Counted from the first letter of the stretch, positions 1 through 11,625 are shown. The stretch: 64,000 nt of DNA from Ypsolopha sequella (GCA_934047225.1 OW204000.1:11116001-11180000); one strand, 5' to 3'. Notes: generated by a model not told the origin, from the letters alone. Numbers and translations: made by a program.

Positions 1-300
1 TAATTTATTGCTCTTACGCCCGTGTATCATACTACGTTTTTCAATGCATAGTGTGAGGAAATAAAACAAATTAATTATGATTTAAATTATGATTGGCTCA
101 AAAGGGCTGTATCCAGAGCCGTTAAACAGTGGAAAAAAAATTATAACATTTATGGTACACAGGAAAGGTTGCAGGTTAGCCAACTTCTAGTAATACATGA
201 AAAAATAATAATAATAAAGTCCTAGGGCAAAATAATCGACTTTCTGTTCGGTTTTGATGCATAAAAAGCGGGCCTTTACGAGCACTTGCATTGAAAAATA
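1..300 (+). repeat. Dispersed repeat, copy 1 (inverted copy at 25008-25310)
   Basis: This segment recurs in reverse orientation at 25008-25310. Shared landmarks in order are the 'cccgtgtatcata' block, 'caatgcatagtgtgagg', 'aaagg.tgcaggttagcca', 'cctagggcaaaataatcgac' and 'aaagcgggcctttacgagca'. The match may extend left of the window. No coding capacity is visible and the family is not identified. Confidence 0.8.
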
Positions 301-559
301 TTTTTCAGGGTTATTCAACAAATATAAATTTTGATATACGAATATATACCTATTTTATTGAATATGTAATTATACTATTTTTGTTGTTTTTAGGATTATG
401 AAATGAAATATTTAATTACTGGAAGGAGGCGACTATGTGTAGAAATTATTTTATGCAGAAATTTTCCTTTCATTGGCTATAAATTTTCAAGTAATTATGA
501 CATTAACTACATTATTTTATCAATGGCAGGTAGTAGCCGTTTGACAACAACACGATTAA

Positions 560-921
560 GGTGATACCAAAAAAAAATGGGGCTTTTTCGAATCCATTTA
601 CTCCACTATAACGGCATCTGCGTATTTAATTTTTGAGTAAATATTTATTGAGTGTTTGATTAAGATTCTCACTGAAAAACGCGATTCGATGAAATTTTCT
701 TGATAGAATTTAATTCCGAAAAGACCTCTAAACTGTTTAATTTTTTCCTATAATTCTGAAATTCTCTAATTTCATTGTGGAATTGCATTAAAAATGTGGA
801 TATTATGTATTTGTAAAGTCTCCTTGAAAATCTTTTGACAAAATAGCTTAGTACATTTTATATTAATAACAAACCTACTTTTTGCTACTTTTCCTAAACG
901 CTAAAACTTTTACATATCGCC
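560..921 (-). mobile_element. TTAA-flanked MITE, subfamily B
   Basis: A 362-bp non-coding element lies between two TTAA tetranucleotides (556-559 and 922-925). Its right end reads, on the minus strand, GGCGATATGTAAAAGTTTTA, and its left end begins GGTGATACC. The same sequence runs forward at 19190-19601. The TTAA duplication suggests a piggyBac-type mobiliser; that is inference, since no transposase is present. Confidence 0.7.
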
Positions 922-929
922 TTAACCAT

Positions 930-1380
930 CTTAGTCCTAACGACACACGTTTTGAAAATGCAGAAATTGTATCAACGAAACAGTTGGTATCGTCTACAAC
1001 AATATTATGTATCTGATTTTTTTATAAATATTTTACTTTATTTTTAATTAAGCCTTCTTGTATAAAATATTCCGGTGTTTATTTCCAGAGTTCCTAGTTC
1101 TAATCTAGAGCAGCATAATGTCACGATACAATGTAACTTTGATGTTTAACGAGCAATTGATAGCTGAGTAGGTGGTCTCTAAAAGTGACACTAGTTTAAC
1201 GTGCAAGTATTAATTTTAATGCACTTTTAATGGGTTTTTCCTGGGAGGTAGTAAAATCTGTCGTTCGGCCTCTGAAAGCTGTTTTCGTCGGACGGACTCT
1301 TTTATAGTTAAAACTTTTGTTTGTAACAGACAATAATGTTAATTTTAGTCAGATACTCATAATTTTATCAACTTAAGAAC
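930..1380. other. Unassigned AT-rich stretch
   Basis: No open frame, repeat copy or RNA gene could be recognised here. Confidence 0.4.
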
Positions 1381-1388
1381 TTCATAAC

Positions 1389-1906
1389 TAGACATCGGAT
1401 TTTATATAATTTATATGCAAATATGCAAATGCATATAACTCTCTAATTACGGCGTTAATGCATATTTTAGCCTTTTATCCCAATCGTGCATATTTCGTTT
1501 AGTAGCGGGAGGTACGTATAGGGACCTAGGTGACGAAGACGTGTAGGGCGCAAGCGCAAACTGACTGACCAGTGCGTGCGTTTTGTCCAATGACGTCAGT
1601 TTATGTAGAGATGTCGTTTTCGGCGTACAAATTGCTACTGGGTGATAAACGTCACAAAACTGCACTCGAAAATTTGGAAAAATACTTTATTGTATATTGT
1701 CACAAAAACTATGCATAATTTTAAGCATATCTCGCTGTTTTTGTACCGTCTTTAATTAAACTGTATAAAAATAATAACGGTTTTTTGATTTTGCATTGTG
1801 CATATTTTGGGCATATCAACAGTTTTTAATGCATATTTCGGCCTTTTTTAGTGCATATTTGCATGCATATTTTGGCACTTTGTTAGTGCATATAATCCGA
1901 TATCTA
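1389..1906. mobile_element. Non-autonomous hAT-like (8-bp TSD) element
   Basis: A 518-bp element is bounded by a perfect 8-bp direct repeat TTCATAAC (1381-1388 and 1907-1914). Its ends are inverted: TAGACATCGGATT on the left, and TAGATATCGGATT reading inward from the right. The interior is rich in the motif TGCATATTT followed by (C/T/A)GGC or AGCC, in several copies near both ends, as expected of transposase-binding subterminal repeats. An 8-bp duplication is typical of hAT and also of P elements. No transposase is encoded; the 72-codon frame inside is not protein-like. Confidence 0.75.
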
Positions 1907-1929
1907 TTCATAACATATGACATCGATTT

Positions 1930-1990
1930 ACTTCGGGCACGGATACACGCTTTTTGGGATACGCAGTTGACAGTGTTTTCCTTCACCGTT
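1930..1990 (-). repeat. SINE fragment, 3' portion
   Basis: The minus strand carries the landmarks of the tRNA-derived SINE seen at 50461-50665: 'ttcgggca..gatacacgcttttt' and 'ttccttcaccgtt' on the plus strand. It lacks the tRNA-like head. Confidence 0.5.
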
Positions 1991-2090
1991 AAGAATTTTT
2001 ATTTGGGTTTCAAAAGTTTTTAAATTCAGCATTTTTGAAATTCGTATTTACAGAAACCGATGGAAACTTTGCGGTGGCAACATACGCAAT

Positions 2091-2213
2091 ACATAGGTAA
2101 TAAGTTTTTTTTTTAAATATTTGTTCAGTGAATTTTGAATTTAAGTGTTCTGTTTCGATTAATTAGAAAAAGGTGGGTTTTTCACAATCCGGCTGCGGAA
2201 CTGCTCTTAAGTT
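2091..2213 (+). repeat. Dispersed repeat (second copy 28465-28586)
   Basis: Shares 'ataggtaataag', 'gaattttgaa', 'gtgttctgtttcgat' and 'gggtttttcacaatccggct' in order with 28465-28586. Non-coding, family not identified. Confidence 0.7.
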
Positions 2214-3544
2214 ACCTCAACGTTTAACGTGTTGGCTGCCCAAAAGCTAGCCCCTTGGAAACGGCTAAACGGAAAGCAGCTGCGTCATTTAAATTTAGTT
2301 AATTTTTCTGCCACTACAGCGCTAGCAGTCCAAAAACAAATATGGCGTCAACAGCTGATTACATATTTGGTGATTTTTGATAGATTTTTGTTAGATTTAA
2401 GTTTAGTTACATTTTAAAGTGAAAAATAGTGAAAATTGTTATTTTTCATCAGATGTTAAAATTTTCAAAGTTTTTTTTTGAAAATTGTAGTTTCAATGTA
2501 TTCGATTTTGAACTCATCTCTTAATACACTGGCCTTTCTACGCAGTTTAAAATCTTGCACTTTTCTTGTGTAGTCAGACTCGCGTACCTAGTACCTTTTC
2601 AATTTTTTTCATGAATTTCCTAGCCGTTTTATTGTTCCTGTAATCTATACGTAAATGATTATCATTTTTTCATATTTTTAACTTTTTAATAGCTGCAATT
2701 CTAATTTTTCATTTTTTTTTGCTCCGTGATTTGTGGGCAAATTTATGCAATTTATTTTATTTATTATAAAATTAAATCTTCATAAACAGTTCGTCCTAAA
2801 TGCCATCCTTTTCCATGATAAGATTCGTAATATTTAATTTACAGCTGACGCTTTTCAAAAATTTAATTAATGTTGCTGTTACCTTAATGTTGTTTCATTC
2901 ATACACAAAAGAAATTAAATAAATTGGATTTGTCATTCCAAAAAAAAATGCAAAATTGTTAGTACCGAAAATTGAGTTTCCTTCAAATTTTCTATAGAAA
3001 ACGGCAATTTCATATGTAAAGACCTAATATAAAAAGGAAACACAGTAAACCCGTTACGTTATAACTTATTACGACTGTGTAAACCTAAAATCTATATTTT
3101 GTTTCATTTGGCAACTTACATATCGCAAGGAGTTACACATTTACACAGAGTATATTTATACTTTGTGTTTATCTATGTACAAGTACAAATTGTTATTGTT
3201 TTTAGAACAATCTGAAGTCTGGAACCATTTAAATATAAATTTTGATTACATGTTGAAACGTTTAAAAGTCATCCTTACAATGAAACACTTTATCATGGCA
3301 GCTATTAATTGACAACTTTACAACTTTCCTCTAGATCAGAACCAATATACGAGGAGTTGGGTTTCACGCCATTATATCTTTCTTTGGTGTATAAATTACT
3401 GACGAGTATGCGTTGCAAATTTTGCCAAGAGTGTCAGAAACTACCTGCAATAAATGCCACATTTAAGGATTTCAAATATAAACTATTTTGAAACATATTA
3501 TCACTATGTATATTAATATAGGATAATAATCAAACTGCTGTAAC
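2214..3544. other. Unassigned AT-rich stretch
   Basis: Only short frames without protein character. No repeat partner was noticed elsewhere in the window. Confidence 0.4.
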
Positions 3545-3720
3545 AGACTGGTGACGGGCAGCGGCGTCACTGGTGCGAGGGTTCCGGCACCGCGCTCACC
3601 AACCCGCCTGCCCAGCGTGTGTGAGTATGGGTAATTCTTCCAGGATGACCGCCGGGAGTGGCAACGTCCTGGAAAGGCTTATGTCCAGCAGTGGACGAAC
3701 TAGGCTGATGAATGAATAAA
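3545..3720 (+). repeat. Retroelement 3'-end repeat, copy 1
   Basis: Near-identical to 11445-11625. Both run from 'cagactggtgacg.gcagc' through 'gagggttccggcaccgcgct' and 'ttcttccaggatgaccgc' to 'ggcttatgtccagcagtgga', ending in a GATGAATGAAT-like simple tail. The ending resembles the 3' end of abundant lepidopteran non-LTR elements (from memory). A related 53-bp block also occurs in the BEL LTRs. Confidence 0.7.
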
Positions 3721-4981
3721 CAAATAAATTCTTATGAAATGAAAAAATGTGGTCATAGGAAAATAAATTAATTTTGGTTTTCCAATAATAGTATTTTGTG
3801 CAACTGTAATTATGACTGGTTGCGCACAATACATTATGTACGACCATCAAAAACAATTTCACGAAAAATTTTAAAAATAACACTTGTCATGATATTGTAG
3901 TGATACTCGTCATGATACCTGATGGAATTATTGTAGATGACTGTCTGAGACTGAGGATTAGACGCGAGAAGAGTAAAGAGAGCGTGGCTTAAGAAATTAA
4001 GACAGACTGTTATCGCTTGTGATTGGTTCTCTAGCGGTGTATAATAAAATTAGCCAATCACAGCACAGAATTGCGGTGTTATAATATAATTTTAATACAT
4101 ATTAAAATAATATTAAATTATAACATCAGTCAAATGTAGATTCTTATGAAACCAATTTTGATGCTCTAATTACCTTATTGCAGTATGGGAGTAGATAAAT
4201 GAGTTAAGGATATCCTTTTTATTACTAACCGCATCTAAAATATATTTGGAATTTAAATAAAATTGACCTAGTTTATGAGTTAGTTTTCAAATAATTACGT
4301 CATTTTTAGCAACGAATTGCAACACATGTCACGCCCTTATACAGAAATAAAAAACGCGTATTTTTTCCACAAGCAATTTATTTTGGGTTGTAATTAACTG
4401 ACCATACAAAGTTACAAAAATCAGTATCAAAATTACTAAGTTGGCATAAAAAATAATATTTTGAAATCTAACCTCACCTAGTTGATGCCAAATTAGTATT
4501 TTAGGTGTTCATTTAAAATTTTTTTGATGGTCAACCTATTATTATCCAGTTATTTTTAAAACCGGAACCTTTCAGCGGTTTGCGCTGAACCTGAATTTCT
4601 GTCAACATACGAGTACGCAGCGCTATCCGCTACATGTTGCAAATATGTAGCGGTTGTAGTGGAACCATTAACAAACCACAGGTTAAATTAAATCGTCGGA
4701 ATATTGCCTTTTGTGTTCGCGGGTTGTCATTAACGAACGTCTCTTCGACTGTATTAATTCTGCTGGTCATAAATTTTAGTCTTTATCGCCGTTGCATAAG
4801 GAAGGAATTTCTTGTGGTTACAATGATTATTCTATTGAGATGAGTTGGGAAAGATTTTGTATCATTGAACGGATGGGAAAATCGTGGCCGTGACCATTGC
4901 GTATTTGGTCATTGAACTTTAGAAATCATATTTCGAAACTTGTAGGAACATCAAATCAAAATCCCTCTATTATGTATCTTT
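3721..4981. other. Unassigned stretch
   Basis: No supported feature. The motif 'tgtgattggttc' at about 4019 recurs near 51701 and, degraded, near 53857, so part of this is probably old repeat. Confidence 0.35.
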
Positions 4982-5174
4982 GGTTGCCAACTGGACTGGG
5001 TGTCTACTATCATCAAAATCATAGACAAAAACTGAACTTTTATAATTGCTTTTAGTGGGTATTGAACTAATTACGAACTGTGTCGTCACTTCAAGCACGA
5101 ACATATCCTTACACAATCGGAATTCGATAGTATATCTATGTTTTTATGATAGGCACCCAGTCCAGTTGACAACT
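4982..5174. mobile_element. Foldback MITE
   Basis: Inverted ends of about 40 bp: the left reads GGTTGCCAACTGGACTGGGT, and the right, read inward, AGTTGTCAACTGGACTGGGT, both continuing into 'g(t/c)ctactatcat' or a close variant. About 193 bp in total, non-coding. Confidence 0.7.
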
Positions 5175-5933
5175 AAAGTAACATAATAATAGGCTCTAAG
5201 ATACGACATTTCTCTTGCCTGAACACCAGATTTTATTGCTCTACCTTTGAAATTGTTTTTCCTTCACCATTTACGTCAAGACATCATTTGATTACCTTTT
5301 ATCGACACCAAGACTAGAAATAACGACAACACAGCCATCCAAACAGAATCTTAAATCAGTTATCAATCTAAACTTTTTGCAATCAACCTCCAAGCAGTCA
5401 GAAACGACATCATAAACGTATTTTATTCGCCAGGTTACCCCGACGTTTATATCGCCGTACAAGTAGATCGAAATAGAATAAAACTAAAGGGGTACGAACA
5501 TCAAGAATGGAGCAATAACATCATTATCATAGTGCGTCGGCCATCTCTTTCCAATATGTCTCACCCCTCCTTTGGCCCCGCCCATCCGTATCGCAGTGTC
5601 ACCTGTATATCTCGAAACATTACACATATGCAAAACTTTCGCTCACTCACCTACACAGCCTCCTTACTTATACGCACACGCTGCATCCAGCTGCATTTCT
5701 GCCCGTGTGTGCGTTCGGTATAAATCTGCAAGATAAAAATTGTACTATATTGAATCGAGTATGTGTTTGTTGCATTGCACTGTTTGTTTCAGGGTTCTGT
5801 CAAAAGAAATCCTTTAGGAATACCTAAGTGTTACCCGTGTCTATCTATTTTTGCCTCAGCTATTCTTTGCTCCTTAACCGGTAAACTGAGAGACATGACT
5901 GCATGGTTATTAGGATGCCGGAAAAAGTTATAA
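5175..5933. other. Unassigned stretch with possible decayed repeat
   Basis: No gene seen. 'cagggttctgtcaaaaga' near 5792 looks like a remnant of the 'agggttccg' family. Confidence 0.35.
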
Positions 5934-6247
5934 AACTGGCCAAGTGCGAGTTGGGCCTCGCTATATTAGGGTTCTGTAACATCGCAACAACCCGTGAGAG
6001 AGAAAATGTAATCGACAATTTCAGTATTTGTTTGAATTTTTAAATATGATTAAATTTGTTATTTCTGAATAGTTTTATCGAGTCATTGGTAGATGCATGC
6101 TCCTTAATAGAATTTATAATTCAATATTCGCATTCGGTCTGTAATTCATACAGTCTACGAGCTAGTGACATACGGATGGACAGATATACAGACAGCAGTG
6201 ATATTAATAAGGCTCCGCTTTGCCCTTTGGGTACGGAACCCTAAAAA
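5934..6247 (+). repeat. 'agggttccg' dispersed repeat, short copy
   Basis: Begins 'ctggccaagtgcgagt' and ends 'gggtacggaaccctaaaaa', with 'acggatggacagatatacag' inside. Longer copies lie at 52401-53077 (+), 8520-9101 (+) and 14867-15105 (-). This copy lacks much of the interior. Confidence 0.7.
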
Positions 6248-6672
6248 CATATTTTGAGCAGACGGAACTCAGCATCCTGTCCATCGTATTCTTTGCAGAC
6301 GTTTTTTTAGAGACAGTGGAGGGTCCCGTAGGCGTGCCGTAAGAAATTGTTTGCACCTTCAACAGTGGTCGATATCTCAGACACGTCATCGACTTTTATC
6401 AACCTTATTGAATACAATACTAGCTCACCAACTTGTACGAGCCAAATTTACTCTTATGGACTTGCAATAAAGAGAATTATTGACAAAATAAGTTTTTGAG
6501 AGTGGTTGCAAAAATAATGCGGAGATATTAGTGAAGCCCTAAAAAATTTGAATTATTTGCGCAGTGATCAGTTGAGCAAAAATTCAAGGTTCGTAAAAAA
6601 ACTGAAAAGAAAATACGCTTCCTGAGTACGAGTAGGTATTTTAAAAATGATTCAGCAAAATGGATCAGGTCC

Positions 6673-7526
6673 TCTAAAAAGGCCGTTTTGCATGAATCAC
6701 ATTATGATTCTGTTCAAATGCAGTCTTTTTTGCACGCGTGAAAACACTCTGACTATCCTACATTCAAATAATTTTATGATTCACCCAAGTCGGCCTTTTT
6801 AGATCCCCATGTCTTCTAAAAAGGCCGCTTTGGATGAATCATATTATGATTCCGTTCTAATGCCGTCTCTTTTGCACGCGTAAAAAAACTCTGAATCCAT
6901 CCTACTTTCAAATCATTGTATGATTCACCCAAGTCGGCCTTTTTAGGTCCCCATGTCTTCTAAAAAGGCCACTTTGGATGAATCATATTATGATTCCGTT
7001 CTAATGCCGTCTCTTTTGCACGCGTAAAAAAACTCTGAATCCATCCTACTTTCAAATAATTTTATAATTCACCCAAGTCGGCCTTTTTAGATCCTCATGT
7101 CTTCTAAAAAGGCCGCTTTGGATGAATCATATTATGATTCCGTTCTAATGCCGTCTCTTTTGCACGCGTAAAAAAACTCTGAATCCATCCTACTTTCAAA
7201 TCATTGTATGATTCACCCAAGTCGGCCTTTTTAGATCCCCATGTCTTCTAAAAAGGCCGCTTTGGATGAATCATATTATGATTCCGTTCTAATGCCGTCT
7301 CTTTTACACGCGTAAAAAAACTCTGAATCCATCCTACTTTCAAATCATTTTATGATTCACCCAAGTCGCCCTTTTTAGATCCCCATGTCTTCTAAAAAGG
7401 CCGCTTTGGATGAATCATATTATAATTCCGTTCTAATGCCGTCTCTTTTGCACGCGTAAAAAACTCTGAATCCATCCTACTTTCAAATCATTTTATGATT
7501 CACTCTAGTCGGCCTTTTTAGATCCC
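6673..7526. repeat. Tandem array of six palindromic 144-bp units
   Basis: Units start at 6673, 6815, 6959, 7103, 7247 and 7391, spaced 142-144 bp. Each begins TCTAAAAAGGCCG and ends CGGCCTTTTTAGA, with about 28 bp of inverted match at its two ends (continuing to GAATCAT / ATGATTC). Units 2-6 are nearly identical. Unit 1 is divergent and resembles the solo copy at 51216-51365. Each unit alone looks like a MITE; the array resembles a young satellite built from one. Non-coding. Confidence 0.9.
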
Positions 7527-7977
7527 CTGTTCAGTGTACTGCACAATTTTGTTGTATCGTTTTTGAAATACTCCAATTTGGGAAGCGTATTTTTTACAAT
7601 TTTACGGAACAATTTCTATGGGAGAGGTAATTAGTCATGGGATTAAAATAAAAAACGTAGGCAGTCAGCATGAGGACTGCTGACAGAAGTGAACACTTTT
7701 CACTGCTGGCCAAGTGTAACACGTCATAGCATGTCGGTGACACGAACCCATAAGATTTTCCACTAACGAAAATCTCTAAACGCGCCTAAAAAAATTTCAT
7801 TTCAAAAATTTTGGGACAACAGTTGTTAAGTATGATCAGTAAAGCATGTTGATAAAGTCATCTAAAAAGAATTCCCGGGGATACCTAGAGGTTTTCCGAG
7901 TTAAACGTTATACGTACTTCCACTTTTCAACGACAATTTCTACGGCCAGAAGTGATAACTAAATTGGTCTTAAAGTT

Positions 7978-8136
7978 AAGTCGATTCGGTGTAACACGAT
8001 TTAACTTATTTGTCAGGACTTAACTTAATTTAAGCATGTTGTCTTTTTCTTTCTGTATCAACTAGACAAAGACAGGACGCTAAAAATAAGGTAAGTCCTG
8101 TTAAATAAGTTAAGTCGTGAAACACCGAGTCGACAC
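7978..8136. mobile_element. Foldback MITE, copy 1 (copy 2 at 46197-46345)
   Basis: Inverted ends GTCGATTCGGTGTAACAC and, read inward from the right, GTCGACTCGGTGTTTCAC. Both continue into 'ttaacttatttg.caggact' on the left or its variant on the right. About 159 bp, non-coding. Confidence 0.75.
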
Positions 8137-8160
8137 TAATGTCAACTTTGAAAGCCCTGA

Positions 8161-8330
8161 TAAAAACGGCTCACCTCAACACGTGTTATGATCGGGAAAG
8201 CCGACCAGTTTCAGCAGATTTAGACTGCCTTCATCTGGGCGAGTAAAGACGTTTACGCGACGACGTTACGCCTCACACTGAGCCGTTTTTATATAAATCA
8301 TGAATTATCCTCAAGTCTCATTTAATTCTA
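8161..8330. repeat. 'acggctcacctca' repeat, full-length copy
   Basis: Starts AAAAACGGCTCACCTCAACA and returns near 8275-8291 as 'cacactgagccgttttta', followed by 'aatcatgaattatcctcaag'. A shortened copy at 26620-26730 keeps both ends and the trailing sequence. Confidence 0.7.
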
Positions 8331-8423
8331 TAATTTGAAAGCCCTGTATTTTTTTCGAAAATAAAAAATATTAGTACATTACCACGAGTCGAGAAAAAGT
8401 TTCTCGCACGAGTTTCGTATAAT

Positions 8424-8500
8424 TTTTTATAGCACAAGTGCGGAAAATGCCGACTTTACGCACGCGTCATTTTACGCACGGTGTGCTATAAAATATTTTT
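8424..8500. repeat. Foldback repeat ('ttatagcac' ends)
   Basis: The left end 'tttttatagcacaagtgcg' and right end 'cggtgtgctataaaata' are inverted relative to each other. Non-coding. Confidence 0.45.
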
Positions 8501-8519
8501 GTTCGTAACTAAGAGTTCT

Positions 8520-9101
8520 ATATAATGACACCTCACATGTCCGAAAAAAATCTGCTCCTTTTTTATAATAATTTGGTTGAATATCTAAATTTTTTCAATA
8601 TTTTTTTTGGTTCAATATTCTTCACAAGATATACAAATTTCAGGTACATTCTGTCGACGAGCTAGAGACCTGTGATATACAGACGGACAGACAAACAGAC
8701 AGCAGATGATATTAAGGCGATATAGAAATGTTTAAACGTCCCTATTACACCATATGTGAAAAAATCCTCAGTGCGAGAAAATTTAAATATCACTTTGAAA
8801 AAAAAAAGTTTGTGTAGGAAATTTTCACTCTAGGGTAGACATTGGCGTCATACATTTTTTTTTCAAAGTGATATTTAAATTTTTTCATATTTTTTTTATT
8901 GTTGTTCTTGATCAATTGCTTGCTTTTCCATCAAAAAGTTCTGTGCACGCCACTGAGTGACAGTGACAAAAATAAAATTTGCATAGCCTCTTAAAATAAT
9001 AACTTCTTTACTGTATGCAAATTCTAAAACTGTCGATTTTTTTCCGTAGCGCCTTAATTAGTAGGGCTCCGTTTTGCTTTTAGGGTACGAAACCCTAAAA
9101 T
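8520..9101 (+). repeat. 'agggttccg' repeat interrupted by a MITE
   Basis: Landmarks include 'cgagctagagacctgtgata', the 'acagacggacagac' run and 'ggctccgttttgctttt'. The sequence is interrupted at TTAA (8712) by the MITE at 8716-9053. Removing the insert restores 'gatattaattag...ggctccg', matching 'gatattaataaggctccg' at 6199. Confidence 0.75.
8716..9053 (+). mobile_element. TTAA-flanked MITE, third subfamily
   Basis: A 338-bp element between TTAA at 8712-8715 and 9054-9057. It begins GGCGATATAGAAATG and ends GATTTTTTTCCGTAGCGCC, like the elements at 35561 and 19606. The middle holds a separate inverted repeat (8779-8807 against 8857-8885: 'aaatttaaatatcactttga' and its complement). Confidence 0.75.
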
Positions 9102-9732
9102 TCATTATTATTAGTGCGGGGTCAAAGTTAACAGGTGTATTAAATTTGTGTATTGAAAATCACAATGGTTTTTGTGTACTAAATAGCTTTTGTCATAATA
9201 TGAAGATAATTGTTTTAATGATTCAGCTTTCAATTTTCGTGCATCCGCTGTATTTCGGACAGCAATTAGACCAATGACCGATTTCAGTCACGAGTGATAT
9301 AATTGCTACAGGTGGTGGGTGCACAAATAGTTATGATTTTATTCATGAAGTTCTATTGTGTTCTATTTATAATTTTAATATTTATTTATCAATTGTGTTG
9401 TCTTCTATTTCCAGTAATTTTACAAAGTGATTTTGATTGACATAGCCAAATTCATACTGAAGTCTTGATAAGTGATAAATTACGAGGATTTATAGGTATA
9501 TCTTATGTACCTTTGTACCGTCCCGGGGCGTACCTTGATTTTATCGTTCACATAGCCAGGAATGGATTAATCTAAAATTGGTGCATTAAGGTGGGCCATC
9601 CCACTCAGCTGCCATATAAATGTGTTTGTCACGTCTTGACGGCTTTGATCTCAATGAAACTTTGCACACATATTTATATATATTTACTTTCCCTCTACAC
9701 CACCCTTCAACCCATCTCTCATCAACAGGCTT

Positions 9733-10036
9733 CGACCAAAATAAAATGAATGGACGGGCCTTGTCTTTGCAGTTTCCTCACTCATAACGAGTCTCAGCAA
9801 TTGGATATATACTTCAATACCTAATTTTAATTTTTATGTTTATTTTGCTTTTTGCACTTTGTAAATGCACAAGAAGGTATTTTTTCGTCAGTTATTTGGA
9901 TGGCATGTAATAAATAATAAGCGTACGTGTCACTCTTCTAACAGACAGAGACAGAGATGAAGTGAGAGCCGGCGCTCACTTTACAGACTTCAAAAATCTG
10001 TACGCTATGGCCCGTCCATTTATTTTATTTTGGTCA
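9733..10036. mobile_element. Foldback MITE with 28-bp ends
   Basis: The left arm 9733-9760 and right arm 10009-10036 are complementary over about 28 bp (left 'gaccaaaataaaatgaatgg' then ACGGGCC), with one or two mismatches. The interior contains a near-perfect palindrome at 9961-9980 (AGTGAGAGCCGGCGCTCACT). Non-coding. Confidence 0.75.
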
Positions 10037-10189
10037 GGTGCAAGATGGCGAGATATTCAAAAAGCGCCGATTATGTATTTCACATAATTCGGTTTCAGGT
10101 AAAAACCGTTATCTATGAAACGGTAACTGTGTATTAACTTAGTCTTCTGTACATAAACGACGTCTGTGTTTCTCTCTTTTTATTTCCGT

Positions 10190-10259
10190 TTAAGGGCCTT
10201 TTTATTTATTTTTTATATTCTACATAAATATAACATACAAAAAATAAAAAGGCCCTTAA
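10190..10259. mobile_element. Miniature TTAA-flanked hairpin element
   Basis: TTAA at 10190-10193 and 10256-10259 enclose 62 bp whose ends GGGCCTTTTTATT and AATAAAAAGGCCC are perfect complements. The flanking 'ccgt' and 'acgg' extend the arms (10186-10263). The loop is AT-only. Confidence 0.7.
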
Positions 10260-11235
10260 ACGGTTTTTTTTTCATTTCCTGTATAGATACAAATTATATC
10301 GTACAACTTGCTAAACTTTACGTAAAAACGACATCCTGACAGCTATTATAATGATGTTTCATCAAATTTGCTTTTTGGGCTGTATAGAGACATAGTTAGA
10401 TGTCACTAGATAATACTTATCAAAAAAAATATGAAGAAAATAAGCTGTTGACTTCACATTCAGTTTTTACCTTTTGTATAAATCTTAAGAAAAAACCAGG
10501 CGTATAGGGGCCTATTAAGGAAGTGAACCGATTTACTATAAAAAAATTGTTAAAAATATAAAATGAGCTTCAGTTTTCGTATTTTACAAGGGTTTCAGAT
10601 TTACCCTCAGTGTATGCCAAATCGGCCTAGCCATTCACAGGGGTTTCGTTTTTAATTCTCTCTGTACAATGCCAAATCACTAGTTATGCCGCTGCGCGCT
10701 GGTAGACAGATGAATAGATGGAAAGACAGAAAACGAAGATTTGCTTGAGAAGTTAAAGTTTTTTTTCTAAATATATTAGAATGCCAATGTGGAATCCTTA
10801 CATAATTTTAGTAATTTGATATTGGGAAAGTTACACAGACCCACTTTTCATCCTTATCACGAACGTAATAACAAAACAAAAATATTAATAAATATAATAA
10901 TTAATATGAGGTAATTTTTCTCGATTGCAGTTATATCGTTGCCCGTACCGCTTTTTTTTCAAAGGCTTGATTGTAATCAAGCAAAAAGTCGTAATAGGAA
11001 ACGACAATGAAAATGCACTTTTTTAGTACTCAGATCATTAAAAAATACAAGCCATAATCAAACACTTGGTAATTATGGGTTATTCCTATTCGCCTATGAT
11101 GAAAAATTAAATGTTATTTTTATTTATTTTTAAATGAACCACACTGAAACCAATTTCTTTAATTCAGATTGGTATCTCAAAAAATTCACGAAGGTGTAGA
11201 AGGCAGAAATTAACGGAAAAATATTATAAGAGAGC

Positions 11236-11625
11236 TTTACAGGGTGTGGTGTGGTGATCAGGTGGTAGAGCTGATGCCGGGCTCGACTGTAGAGGTACCA
11301 CCATCTTATTTGGAGATCCCTAGAAGTAATTCGGGGGAGAGTAAGAGGACAGCTCACAGGCAAAAACCAGGAAGCCAACCATGCCTGGGACCGATGGATG
11401 GCGGTATATCCATCCCTAATAGCCGGGCCTTATATGGAACAGACTGGTGACGAGCAGCGGCGTCATTGGTGCGAGGGTTCCGGCACCGCGCTCACCAACC
11501 CGTCTGCGCAACGTGTGTGAGTATGGGTAATTCTTCCAGGATGACCGCTGGCAGTGGGAACGTCCTGGAAAGGCTTATGTCCAGCAGTGGACGAATTTGG
11601 CTGATGGATTGATGGATGAATACAG
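11236..11625 (+). repeat. Retroelement 3'-end repeat, copy 2, with upstream part
   Basis: 11445-11625 matches 3545-3720 nearly base for base. The upstream 200 bp ('ggtggtagagctgatgccgg', 'ggtaccaccatctta') probably belongs to the same element but has no second copy here. It ends in a 'gatggattgatggatgaa' simple tail. Confidence 0.65.

Noticed and set aside
6673..7526. CRISPR-like array
   Set aside because: Units are contiguous 144-bp palindromic repeats with no unique spacers, in a eukaryotic genome.
11130..11450. 68- and 82-codon frames on both strands
   Set aside because: Located in a dispersed repeat; the second copy at 3545 shows no conserved reading frame.
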